A stretch of DNA of 10,696 nucleotides from Pyrinomonadaceae bacterium (GCA_013813825.1 JACCRA010000347.1:1-10696), one strand, 5' to 3'. Shown: positions 1-6,308, numbered from the stretch's first letter. Notes: generated from the sequence alone by a model not told the origin. Numbers and translations: made by a program.

Positions 1-34
1 CAATGGCGGCACCTCAAGTTGATAGTTTTATGTA

Positions 35-236
35 ACTGATGTTACGCAGAAGAAATTGGCGATTTTCGCTTGACAGCCAAACATGCGGCTTTGAAGCACT
101 TTCCAACGCTCACCTGCCGCCCTTAAAGCCTACGCTGGTTGCAGTTAAGGACGCTGCAAATAAGCAAAAGGCGCGTTTTTGCTGGCAATTGAGCATGTCA
201 AGTCAAAAGTCAAAATTCCCGGTGCGTAACATCAGT
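35..236. repeat. MITE-like segment with 14-bp terminal inverted repeats
   Basis: Positions 35-48 (ACTGATGTTACGCA) are the exact reverse complement of 223-236 (TGCGTAACATCAGT), bounding 202 bp of non-coding-looking DNA. Weaker similarity continues inward (AATT and TTTT blocks align at the same offsets), as in transposon ends of about 30 bp. Inside are small hairpins at 59-69 (GCGA/TCGC) and 163-183 (AGCAAAA/TTTTGCT). No transposase domain is visible. A 68-codon frame runs from an ATG in the left repeat (39) to a stop just past the right one (245), but it resembles nothing I know. No clear target-site duplication is seen. Inference: a non-autonomous mobile element or the remnant of an insertion sequence. 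It could instead be a chance pair of repeats, although 14 perfect bases make that unlikely. Confidence 0.45.
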
Positions 237-303
237 AATAAGTAATGAGTGATGAATACTGAGTAAAAACATCTGCCGTACTCATCACACAGCGCTTTTT
301 TTT
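232..303. repeat. Degenerate AGTAATGAGTGATGA-type repeat with hairpin, then T8 tract
   Basis: Short related words (cagtaata, agtaatga, gtgatgaa, actgagta) follow each other from 232 to 265. GTGATG (249-254) and GAGTA (261-265) can pair with TACTC-ATCAC (279-288), giving a two-step hairpin with a bulge. Seven bases later is a T8 tract (296-303), which ends six bases before the hisA ATG. The arrangement is terminator-like, but the T tract is not next to the stem, so I do not call a terminator. The word style matches the repeats at later trp gene junctions. Confidence 0.4.
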
Positions 304-309
304 AGAAGC

Positions 310-1035
310 ATGTTGATCATACCTGCGATTGATTTAAAGGGTGGGCGCTGCGTGCGGCTGACGCAGGGGCGGAAAGCGGACGTGACGGTGTATGACGGCG
401 AGCCGGTCGAGATCGCGCGCGAATTTGCAGCGGCCGGGGCGCGGATGCTGCACCTCGTCGATCTGGACGGGGCGTTCGCCGAGGCCAACGCGGTGAACCG
501 GAAAGTAGCACAACAAATTATCCGCTCGGTGAAGATTCCGGTGCAGTTTGGTGGGGGCTTGCGAAGCGTGGGCGACGTGCGGCAGGTGCTCGAGTTCGGC
601 GCGGCGCAAGTCGTCATTGGGACGCTGGCCGTCGAATCGCCGGACACGCTCAACACGCTCGTCCAACTGTTCGGCTTTCGCATCTGCGTCGGGATCGACG
701 CGCGCGACGGCTATGTGATGACGCGCGGGTGGGAGAAACAAGAGCCGCTGGCGGCCGTCGAACTGGCGCGGCGCGTGGCCGACGCGGGCGTGGATCGGAT
801 CGTCTATACGGACGTTGCGCGCGATGGCACGCTCGGCGGCGTCAATGTCGAGCAGACGTGCGCGATTGCGCGAGAGTCCGGCCTGCGCGTGACGGCCTCT
901 GGTGGCGTCTCCGAACTGCAAGACATCACACGCCTCTCCGACGCCGCGCGCTCGTGCGGCGTCGATAGCGTGATCGTCGGGAAAGCACTCTATGAGGGAC
1001 GGTTCACGCTGCCGGAAGCGTTGCGCGTCGCTTGA
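310..1035 (+). CDS. hisA: Phosphoribosyl-ProFAR isomerase HisA
   Basis: Cytosolic (beta-alpha)8-barrel enzyme of histidine synthesis that converts ProFAR to PRFAR by an Amadori rearrangement. It is 241 residues, normal for the family. It opens with IPAIDLKGGRCVRLTQG, giving Asp8, the general base known from characterised HisA, and continues with HLVDLDGA (48-55), VQFGGGLRS (78-86) and GIDARDGYV (128-136) with the second catalytic Asp at 130. The phosphate-binding C-terminal half has YTDVARDGT (166-174) and ASGGVS (196-201). The ATG at 310 starts exactly where the family starts; upstream is only a weak agaag. Downstream, 201 bp separate it from trpE, and no other his gene is in view. PriA, the HisA/TrpF dual enzyme of actinobacteria, is the alternative, but a separate trpF lies 4.5 kb downstream, so ordinary HisA is favoured. 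Confidence 0.96.
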   Translation: MLIIPAIDLKGGRCVRLTQGRKADVTVYDGEPVEIAREFAAAGARMLHLVDLDGAFAEANAVNRKVAQQIIRSVKIPVQFGGGLRSVGDVRQVLEFGAAQVVIGTLAVESPDTLNTLVQLFGFRICVGIDARDGYVMTRGWEKQEPLAAVELARRVADAGVDRIVYTDVARDGTLGGVNVEQTCAIARESGLRVTASGGVSELQDITRLSDAARSCGVDSVIVGKALYEGRFTLPEALRVA

Positions 1036-1088
1036 ATGTTGGTGTGATGGATAACTCGAAACGGACAAAAGCAGGACACAGAGCAATG

Positions 1089-1166
1089 GACAAGGTTGAC
1101 AAAATGAAGTCAGCAGTCAGCGCGTCGCAGTGTTTCCCTCATCCCGTCAATCTTGTCAATCTTGTC
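1089..1166. repeat. Inverted repeat in the hisA-trpE gap
   Basis: GACAAGGTTGAC (1089-1100) pairs with either of two overlapping copies of GTCAATCTTGTC (1146-1157 and 1155-1166) at 11 of 12 positions, the exception being a G-T wobble. The right arm is therefore a 9-bp tandem repeat that offers two alternative stems. The loop contains AGTCAGCAGTCAG (1108-1120), the same word family as the repeats after trpE and trpG. The TTG at 1153 that could extend trpE lies inside the right arm, which is a reason to reject that start. Function unknown: RNA switch, protein site or mobile remnant are all possible. Confidence 0.55.
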
Positions 1167-1236
1167 TATTCTTCCGTGGTTTGAATTAGCGGTTGAAGAA
1201 AGCGAGGTCTTTTCTCGCATTCGACCTTTCGCTTAT

Positions 1237-2754
1237 ATGCTCGATCTACAGCCGGCCACATTTGAAGACTTTGAACGTGAGGCCGGGCGCGGCAATGTCG
1301 TGCCGGTGGTGCGGACTGTGCTGGCGGATTTGCAGACGCCGGTGGGCGCTTTCCTGCGGGCGGCTGAAGGAGCGCGTTACGCTTTCTTGCTCGAATCAAT
1401 TGAAGGCGGCGAGCGGGTGGCGCGCTATTCGTTCCTCGGCGCGAACCCTGACATGGTGGCGCGCGGGCGCGGCAACGACACCATCATTGAGCGCGGCGAC
1501 GAGAGGGAAATCTTAAAGAACACGCGCGTCACGGATTTTCTACGGCAGCATTTTAGCGAAAGACGATTGGCGGCGCGCGAGCGTTTGGCTCCGTTCGCCG
1601 GCGGCGCGGTCGGCTATCTGGCTTACGACGCGGCGCGCTGGTTCGAGCCGGTGCTTGGCGGACATGAGCCGCCCGAACGTGACGACGCGGTGTTGATGTT
1701 CTACCGCACTGTGATCGCCTTCGACCGCGTGCGGCAGCAGATGGAGATCATCTCAATCGTTTTGACCGGCGAGGCCGGCGACAGCCGCCCGCGCTTGCGA
1801 GAACTTTACGAAGCGGCGGTGGCGGAGACGGCGCGTGTCGAACAACAATTGCTCTTGACGCCGGCTTCACTACCCGTCGCGCGGACGAGTGTGGAACGCT
1901 CAATTGAAACGCGCCCCTCGCAGGTGAAATCCAACTGGTCCCGCGAGAATTTCGAGCGCGCGGTCGGTCAAATCAAAGAGCACATCGCGGCGGGCGATTG
2001 TTATCAGGTCGTGCTGTCGCAAAAATTGAGCGCCCGCGTCGCGGCGTCGCCGCTCGAAATTTATCGCGCGCTGCGGGCGACGAACCCTTCGCCGTACATG
2101 TACTTTCTGCGGCTCGGCGACGAATCCATCGTCGGAGCTTCTCCCGAAATGCTGGTGCGCTGTCGCGGCCGGCAGTTAGAATACCGGCCGATTGCCGGAA
2201 CCAGACGGCGCGGCGCGAGCGAAGAGGAAGACGCGCGGCTCGGCGCGGAGATGCGCGCGGACAGCAAGGAAGTGGCCGAACATCTGATGCTCGTCGATCT
2301 CGGTCGCAACGATCTCGGCCGCGTCGCCGAGTACGGCTCAGTTGCGGTCAAGGAGTTGATGAACGTCGAGCGTTATTCACACGTCCAGCATTTGGTGACG
2401 GGACTGACCGCGCGCTTGCGCGAACCCGCCGACTGCTTCGACGCGCTCGCCGCGTGTTTCCCGGCCGGCACCGTCACCGGCGCGCCCAAAGTCCGGGCGA
2501 TGCAGATCATCCGCGCGCTCGAACCCGAACCACGCGGAATCTACGCCGGAGCCGTGCTCTATCTTGACTACGCCGGCAACCTCGACTCATGCATCGCGAT
2601 TCGCACGATGCTGCTACACCACGACGGCCGCGCCGAAATACAAGCCGGGGCGGGCATCGTCGCCGATTCAACTCCGGCCGCCGAGTACGAAGAGACGCTA
2701 AACAAAGCGCAAGCCCTGCTCCGCGCTATCGAACTCGCCGAGCGTGGATTATGA
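1237..2754 (+). CDS. trpE: Anthranilate synthase component I TrpE
   Basis: Chorismate-binding subunit that, with TrpG, makes anthranilate from chorismate and ammonia, the committed step of tryptophan synthesis. With the ATG at 1237 it has 505 residues, typical for TrpE. The N-terminal domain carries LLESIEGGE (51-59), the region where LLES forms the tryptophan feedback pocket in known enzymes, so allosteric inhibition is expected. The catalytic domain has NPSPYM (283-288), PIAGTRRRG (318-326), HLMLVDLGRNDLGRV (349-363), FPAGTVTGAPK (408-418) and GAGIVADS (471-478). The frame stays open upstream to a TTG at 1153, but the extra 28 residues are partly encoded by the inverted repeat and look unlike the family; MLDLQPATFEDF matches a usual N-terminus. 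No Shine-Dalgarno is seen before 1237. Aminodeoxychorismate synthase PabB is less likely given the trp neighbours and the LLES motif. Confidence 0.96.
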   Translation: MLDLQPATFEDFEREAGRGNVVPVVRTVLADLQTPVGAFLRAAEGARYAFLLESIEGGERVARYSFLGANPDMVARGRGNDTIIERGDEREILKNTRVTDFLRQHFSERRLAARERLAPFAGGAVGYLAYDAARWFEPVLGGHEPPERDDAVLMFYRTVIAFDRVRQQMEIISIVLTGEAGDSRPRLRELYEAAVAETARVEQQLLLTPASLPVARTSVERSIETRPSQVKSNWSRENFERAVGQIKEHIAAGDCYQVVLSQKLSARVAASPLEIYRALRATNPSPYMYFLRLGDESIVGASPEMLVRCRGRQLEYRPIAGTRRRGASEEEDARLGAEMRADSKEVAEHLMLVDLGRNDLGRVAEYGSVAVKELMNVERYSHVQHLVTGLTARLREPADCFDALAACFPAGTVTGAPKVRAMQIIRALEPEPRGIYAGAVLYLDYAGNLDSCIAIRTMLLHHDGRAEIQAGAGIVADSTPAAEYEETLNKAQALLRAIELAERGL

Positions 2755-2760
2755 GAAGCC

Positions 2761-2830
2761 GTCAGCCATCAGCTTTCAGCCAGAACTGGTGCCGACTGCT
2801 GAAGCTGATTACTGACTGCTGATTGCTGAT
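2761..2830. repeat. Imperfect hairpin repeat between trpE and trpG
   Basis: The left arm (2761-2780, gtcagccatcagctttcagc) pairs with GCTGAAGCTGATTACTGAC (2798-2816), allowing one bulge and two mismatches. A tail of the same words (tgctgattgctgat) runs to 2830, ten bases before the trpG ATG. It fills nearly the whole 85-bp gap and uses the same CTGATTACTG vocabulary as the trpG-trpD junction. No Shine-Dalgarno is present between it and trpG. Confidence 0.5.
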
Positions 2831-2839
2831 AACTTTTGT

Positions 2840-3430
2840 ATGCTCCTCGTTATCGACAACTACGACTCGTTTACTTACAACCTCGTGCAGTACCTCGGCG
2901 AGTTGGGCGCGGAGCTCGTCGTGCGGCGGAATGATGAGGTGACAGCGGATGAGATCGAGACTCAACTGCGTCCCACGCGGATTTTGATTTCGCCGGGGCC
3001 GGGCACGCCCGCCGAGGCCGGCGTTTCGCTCCAAGTGATCGAGCGATTCGCGGGGCGCGTCCCTCTCCTCGGCGTGTGTCTCGGACATCAAGCTATCGGG
3101 CAGGTGTTCGGCGGCCGGATCATCCGCGCGCCCGTCCCCGTCCACGGCAAGCCCGCCGCGATCACTCACGACAATCGAACAATCTTCGAGGGGTTGCCGC
3201 AACCATTTGCGGCCGGTCGCTATCACTCGCTTATCGTCGAGCGCGATTCGCTGCCCGACTGTCTGGAAGTCTCGGCGACAACAGCAGCAGGCGACCAAAT
3301 AATTATGGGCCTGCGTCACCGCGAACTCCTCATCGAAGGGGTCCAATTTCACCCCGAATCGATTCTCACGCCCGAAGGCAAAAAACTGCTCTCAAATTTC
3401 TTGAAGCACTCAGCACTCAGCAGTCAGTAG
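2840..3430 (+). CDS. trpG: Anthranilate synthase glutamine amidotransferase TrpG
   Basis: Class I glutamine amidotransferase subunit that hydrolyses glutamine and passes ammonia to TrpE. It has 196 residues, the normal length for a stand-alone TrpG. It starts [19 protein letters not shown], continues with the oxyanion segment SPGPGTP (51-57), the nucleophile elbow [10 protein letters not shown] (78-87, Cys80), and the catalytic pair His171 and Glu173 in QFHPES. The last eight codons or so (HSALSSQ and stop) are made of the CACTCAGCACTCAGCAGTCAG repeat that begins the trpG-trpD junction, so the C-terminus has been rewritten or extended by that repeat. It may also serve folate synthesis as PabA, as such subunits often do; the location favours tryptophan. 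No Shine-Dalgarno is seen. Confidence 0.96.
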   Translation: MLLVIDNYDSFTYNLVQYLGELGAELVVRRNDEVTADEIETQLRPTRILISPGPGTPAEAGVSLQVIERFAGRVPLLGVCLGHQAIGQVFGGRIIRAPVPVHGKPAAITHDNRTIFEGLPQPFAAGRYHSLIVERDSLPDCLEVSATTAAGDQIIMGLRHRELLIEGVQFHPESILTPEGKKLLSNFLKHSALSSQ

Positions 3431-3485
3431 TCAGCAAAACGTAAATGCTGAAAACTGATTACTGAAAACTGATTACTGGTTACTG
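3407..3485. repeat. Repeat overlapping the trpG end and filling the trpG-trpD junction
   Basis: The left half (3407-3436) is built from CACTCAGCA and CAGTCAGTAG words. The right half has two perfect tandem copies of CTGAAAACTGATTA (3448-3461 and 3462-3475) and then ctggttactg. The left half is roughly the reverse complement of the right (TGCTGACTACTGACTGC against TGCTGAAAACTGATTACTG), so an imperfect hairpin is possible. The left half lies inside the trpG coding sequence, and the right half ends three bases before the trpD ATG. Confidence 0.55.
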
Positions 3486-3488
3486 TCC

Positions 3489-4589
3489 ATGACTGACCAC
3501 TCACCACCTGTTTTCGAGCGTCCGGCGTGGATGCTGCCGACGCCGGCGCGGCGCGATGAGCCGGCGCAAGGCGGCAGTCTGCGCGCGCTGACGCTGCGTT
3601 TAATGCGCGGCGAGAGTTTAAGCCGCGCGGAGGCGGCGGGGCTGCTCGGCGAATTGCTCGGTGGCGAGGCGACCGACGCGCAGATCGCGGCGGCGTTGGT
3701 GGCGCTGGCGGTCAAAGGCGAAACCGTCGAAGAGTTGACGGGGATGGCCCTCGCGATGCGCGAGCGCGCCGTGCGGATTCACAGTTGCCACGAGCGTTTC
3801 GTCGATACAGCCGGCACGGGTTCGAGCGCGGCCAAAACTTTCAACGTCTCGACCGCCGCCGCGCTGGTCATCGCGGGCGCGGGTCTTCCCGTCGCCAAAC
3901 ATGGCAGCCGCGCCGCCACCAGTCGTTCAGGGAGCGCGGATGTGCTCTCCGCGCTCGGCGTCAACGTCTCGGCCACGCCCGCCGCATCCGAAAAATCCTT
4001 GAACGAGATCGGAATCTGTTTCATGTTCGCGCCGCTCTACCACGGCGCGACGGCGCGCGTAGCCGGCGTCCGGCGCGAACTGGGCGTGCATACCACGTTC
4101 AATCTGCTTGGTCCCCTGACGAATCCGGCGCGCGCGCCACGGCAGGTGATCGGCGTCTGGCACGCCGGGCTAGTAGAGCCACTGGCGCGCACGCTCGCCG
4201 CCCTCGGCTCCGGGCGGGCGTGGGTCGTTCACGGCGCGGACGGCCTCGACGAAGTGACGCTCAACGGCTCGACACTCGTCGCCGAAGCCGCCGGCGGCAG
4301 CGTCAGGACTTTCGAGATCGCGCCCGAAGATTTCGGCTTGCCGCGCGCCGCGCTCGATTCTTTGCGTGGCGGCGACGCGGAGGCCAACGCGCGAATTATT
4401 CGCGACGTGCTCGAAGGCCGACGGCGCGACGCGGCGCGCGATCTCGTGACCGCCAACGCGGCGACGGCGCTGTGCGTGGGCGGCGAGTCCGCCGATCTGA
4501 TTTCGGCGGCGAAGTTGGCGGCGCACAGCATTGACAGCGGCGCGGCGCTCGCCAAACTCGAACAATTGATTGAGGTGACAGGAGCGTGA
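3489..4589 (+). CDS. trpD: Anthranilate phosphoribosyltransferase TrpD
   Basis: Transfers phosphoribose from PRPP to anthranilate. It has 366 residues, with about 28 more at the N-terminus than the common form, which would begin near GSLRALTLRLMRGE (29-42). The all-alpha N-terminal domain is followed by DTAGTGSSAAKTFNVST (106-122), KHGSRAATSRSGSAD (137-151), RRELGVHTTFNLLGPLTNPA (195-214) and HGADGLDE (248-255, with the metal-binding Asp-Glu pair at 254-255). The usual PRPP loop reads GTGGD; here it reads GTGSS, so the Asp is replaced. The rest of the active site looks intact, so an active enzyme is expected. The ATG at 3489 is the first in frame and follows the junction repeat without a Shine-Dalgarno; a Met at residue 15 is an alternative start. 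It overlaps trpC by four bases. Confidence 0.95.
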   Translation: MTDHSPPVFERPAWMLPTPARRDEPAQGGSLRALTLRLMRGESLSRAEAAGLLGELLGGEATDAQIAAALVALAVKGETVEELTGMALAMRERAVRIHSCHERFVDTAGTGSSAAKTFNVSTAAALVIAGAGLPVAKHGSRAATSRSGSADVLSALGVNVSATPAASEKSLNEIGICFMFAPLYHGATARVAGVRRELGVHTTFNLLGPLTNPARAPRQVIGVWHAGLVEPLARTLAALGSGRAWVVHGADGLDEVTLNGSTLVAEAAGGSVRTFEIAPEDFGLPRAALDSLRGGDAEANARIIRDVLEGRRRDAARDLVTANAATALCVGGESADLISAAKLAAHSIDSGAALAKLEQLIEVTGA

Positions 4590-5404
4590 GCGGCGGCGCA
4601 AATTTTCTCGACACTATCATCGAGCGTAAACGCGCGCGGCTGGTGCTTGCCACCGCCGCGCGCTCGCTTGCGGAAGTACGCTGTGCCGCCGTCGCCGTGC
4701 GCCAATCGTCTCCTGTGGCGCACGCGCTGCGCGCCGCGCTGGGCCGCGATGATCGTATTAATGTGATCGCCGAGATCAAGCGCGCCTCGCCGTCGAAGGG
4801 CGACATTCGGGGCGCGGTCGATCCGGCGGCGTTGGTCCGCAAGTACGAGGCGAATGGTGCGGCGGCTGTCTCTGTGCTGACCGAAGAAGATTTTTTCAAA
4901 GGCTCGCTCGAAGATTTACGGGTGGTAAAAAGCGCGACGCGGCTGCCGGTGCTTCGCAAAGACTTCACCATTTCCGAGTGGCAGATTTACGAAGCCGCCG
5001 GGGCCGGGGCCGATGCCGTGCTGCTGATCGTCGCCGCGCTTGATGACGAACTACTCACGCGCCTGCGCCGCGTGGCGGAAGACGAACTTGAAATGGACGC
5101 TCTGGTTGAAGTGCATGACGCAGCGGAGTTGCGCCGCGCGCTGGCCTGCGGAGCCACGGTGATCGGAGTCAACAATCGTAACTTGCGGACATTTGAAGTT
5201 TCGCTTGAAGTCTCAGTTGAAGTTATCAAAGGCGCGCCTGAAAACGTGTCGATGATTAGCGAGAGCGGGTTGCGAACACACGACGACCTGCGTCGATTGT
5301 GTGACCTCGGCTATCGCGGCTTCCTAATCGGCGAGACGCTGATGCGCGCCGAAAGTCCGGGCGCTGCGTTGCGCGAACTGATTCAAAGTGAAGAGGACAG
5401 GTAA
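4586..5404 (+). CDS. trpC: Indole-3-glycerol phosphate synthase TrpC
   Basis: Closes the pyrrole ring of CdRP with loss of CO2 and water, giving indole-3-glycerol phosphate. It is a monofunctional (beta-alpha)8-barrel of 272 residues. Conserved segments in order are VIAEIKRASPSKG (60-72, Glu63 and Lys65), VLTEEDFFKGS (97-107), PVLRKDF (121-127, Lys125 as the expected general acid), LVEVH (173-177, Glu175), GVNNRNL (194-200) and SESGL (225-229), ending with GFLIGE (245-250). These match the catalytic set known from the Sulfolobus enzyme. The start is GTG at 4586 in a GTGA overlap with the trpD stop. GAGGTGA at 4572-4578 gives a strong Shine-Dalgarno seven bases upstream, so trpD and trpC should be translationally coupled. 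Confidence 0.96.
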   Translation: MSGGANFLDTIIERKRARLVLATAARSLAEVRCAAVAVRQSSPVAHALRAALGRDDRINVIAEIKRASPSKGDIRGAVDPAALVRKYEANGAAAVSVLTEEDFFKGSLEDLRVVKSATRLPVLRKDFTISEWQIYEAAGAGADAVLLIVAALDDELLTRLRRVAEDELEMDALVEVHDAAELRRALACGATVIGVNNRNLRTFEVSLEVSVEVIKGAPENVSMISESGLRTHDDLRRLCDLGYRGFLIGETLMRAESPGAALRELIQSEEDR

Positions 5405-5429
5405 CATGACGAGCGTAAAAACTTATGAT
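5401..5429 (+). promoter_or_regulatory. Possible weak internal promoter before trpF
   Basis: GTAACA (5401-5406, 4 of 6 to TTGACA) and TATGAT (5424-5429, 5 of 6 to TATAAT) are separated by exactly 17 bases. It would start transcription near 5436, inside the mini-ORF, and supply trpF and what follows. The match is modest and could be chance. Confidence 0.2.
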
Positions 5430-5471
5430 AACTGGCTGTGGCTATGCCGCAACCGCAATCACCAAATGTAG
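5406..5471 (+). CDS. Possible 21-residue leader peptide with Trp-Leu-Trp
   Basis: An ATG one base after the trpC stop opens a 21-codon frame ending TAG at 5469-5471. AGAGGA (5392-5397) lies eight bases upstream, a good ribosome-binding spacing. Codons 10-12 are TGG CTG TGG (peptide DNWLWLC), two Trp in three residues. The Trp codons overlap a predicted small hairpin, TGTGGC-tat-GCCGCA (5438-5452), and the stop is followed by AGTCG-aat-CGACT (5470-5482) and TTT. This resembles the logic of a tryptophan attenuator placed between trpC and trpF, but there is no strong terminator. The alternative is a spurious short frame. Not recognised as a known family. Confidence 0.3.
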   Translation: MTSVKTYDNWLWLCRNRNHQM

Positions 5472-5497
5472 TCGAATCGACTTTGAGACGCTTCTTG

Positions 5498-5527
5498 TTT
5501 CGCTTTTTCACGTTTCGCCTTTTCACT
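5498..5527. repeat. 15-bp tandem repeat abutting the trpF start
   Basis: TTTCGCTTTTTCACG (5498-5512) is followed directly by TTTCGCCTTTTCACT (5513-5527), identical at 13 of 15 positions, with a further TT before the ATG at 5530. It occupies the place of a ribosome-binding site and is pyrimidine-rich, with no Shine-Dalgarno. Confidence 0.6.
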
Positions 5528-5529
5528 TT

Positions 5530-6162
5530 ATGACGCTGGTTAAAGTTTGCGGAATCACTAATCTCGATGACGCGCTCGCGTCCGAGCGCGCCGGGGCCGG
5601 CGCGCTCGGCTTTAATTTTTACCGGGGCAGCCCGCGCTACTTGTCGCCCGGTGAGGCGCGGCTAATCATCGAACATCTGCCGGAAACGATCTTGTGCGTC
5701 GGCGTCTTTGTCGATGAGGACTTATCTACTACGGTCGCCCGTATGGCCGGGGAAGCAGGAGTCTCAGCGGTGCAACTGCACGGCGACGAGTCGCCGGCTT
5801 ACTGTCAGGCTCTCGAAGGTCTGACCGTCATTAAGGCGTTGCGGGTTGGTCCTGAATTCTCGCCGCAGGATGCTTTACGGTATGGGAAGGCGGTGATCTT
5901 GCTCGATGCGTATTGCCCGCAGGCGCGGGGCGGAACCGGTCAGCAGTTCGATTGGTCGCTCGCACGACGCACGCGCGAGTTGGTCGGCAAACTCTACCTC
6001 GCCGGGGGCTTGACGCCGGAGAACGTGGCCGGGGCCATTGCCGCCGTCAGGCCGTATGCCATCGACGTATGCAGCGGCGTCGAGTCATCTCCCGGAAAGA
6101 AAAATCATGCGCGGATGCGGGCGTTAATCAATGTCGCACGCGCGTCGCCGGAAAATCCTTGA
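5530..6162 (+). CDS. trpF: Phosphoribosylanthranilate isomerase TrpF
   Basis: Converts phosphoribosylanthranilate to CdRP, a reaction parallel to that of HisA. With the ATG at 5530 it has 210 residues, standard for TrpF. It begins TLVKVCGITN with catalytic Cys7, continues GALGFNFY (24-31), VQLHGDE (81-87), LLDA (124-127) with catalytic Asp126, GGTG (134-137), FDW (140-142), LAGGL (157-161) and DVCSGVE (179-185), then SPGKKNHARM (187-196), where most relatives have KKD. The frame is open back to 5425, but the extra 35 residues read through the tandem repeat and lack family similarity, so 5530 is preferred. There is no Shine-Dalgarno; the tandem repeat sits directly before the start. Confidence 0.96.
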   Translation: MTLVKVCGITNLDDALASERAGAGALGFNFYRGSPRYLSPGEARLIIEHLPETILCVGVFVDEDLSTTVARMAGEAGVSAVQLHGDESPAYCQALEGLTVIKALRVGPEFSPQDALRYGKAVILLDAYCPQARGGTGQQFDWSLARRTRELVGKLYLAGGLTPENVAGAIAAVRPYAIDVCSGVESSPGKKNHARMRALINVARASPENP

Positions 6163-6189
6163 CGCATATCCGGCCTGATCAGGTATGCT
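6159..6189 (+). promoter_or_regulatory. Possible promoter with CCTGATCAGG palindrome before the cyclase gene
   Basis: TTGACG (6159-6164) overlaps the trpF stop and is 5 of 6 to a -35 box. TATGCT (6184-6189) is 4 of 6 to a -10 box. The 19-base spacer is longer than ideal. The spacer contains a perfect 10-bp palindrome, CCTGATCAGG (6174-6183), the usual place for a repressor operator. It could drive the cyclase gene through a leader of about 110 bases. Confidence 0.25.
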
Positions 6190-6308
6190 GGAAGCTCTCG
6201 AACGGAGAAATCGTTGCCGCAGCCAAAACACGCGCGGCGTAAACTTAATGGCAAACCCTCACGGCCTGCCCTTTCAATCAAATCCTCAGTGCGAATCGAT
6301 TTTTTTTG

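Noticed and set aside
39..245. 68-codon frame at the left end as a gene
   Set aside because: It coincides with the inverted-repeat segment, has no recognisable domain and no ribosome-binding site. Kept only as a note on the element.
334..1086. 250-codon open frame on the minus strand opposite hisA
   Set aside because: It is the antisense shadow of a clear hisA; its residue composition is Arg-, Ala- and His-rich with no motif.
1153..1236. TTG start giving a trpE with 28 extra residues
   Set aside because: The start codon is inside an inverted repeat, the extra residues do not look like the TrpE family, and the ATG at 1237 gives a normal N-terminus.
1036..1236. Classical trp attenuator or T-box before trpE
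   Set aside because: Only one TGG codon (in ccgtggttt near 1180), no leader frame with tandem Trp codons, no T-box sequence and no hairpin followed by a T tract.
3785..4534. 249-codon + strand frame inside trpD
   Set aside because: Extremely Arg-rich off-frame product of GC-rich trpD; trpD motifs are continuous in the other frame.
5425..5529. Upstream ATG extending trpF by 35 residues
   Set aside because: The extension is translated from the tandem repeat and gap, and TrpF proteins begin at the KVCGIT region.
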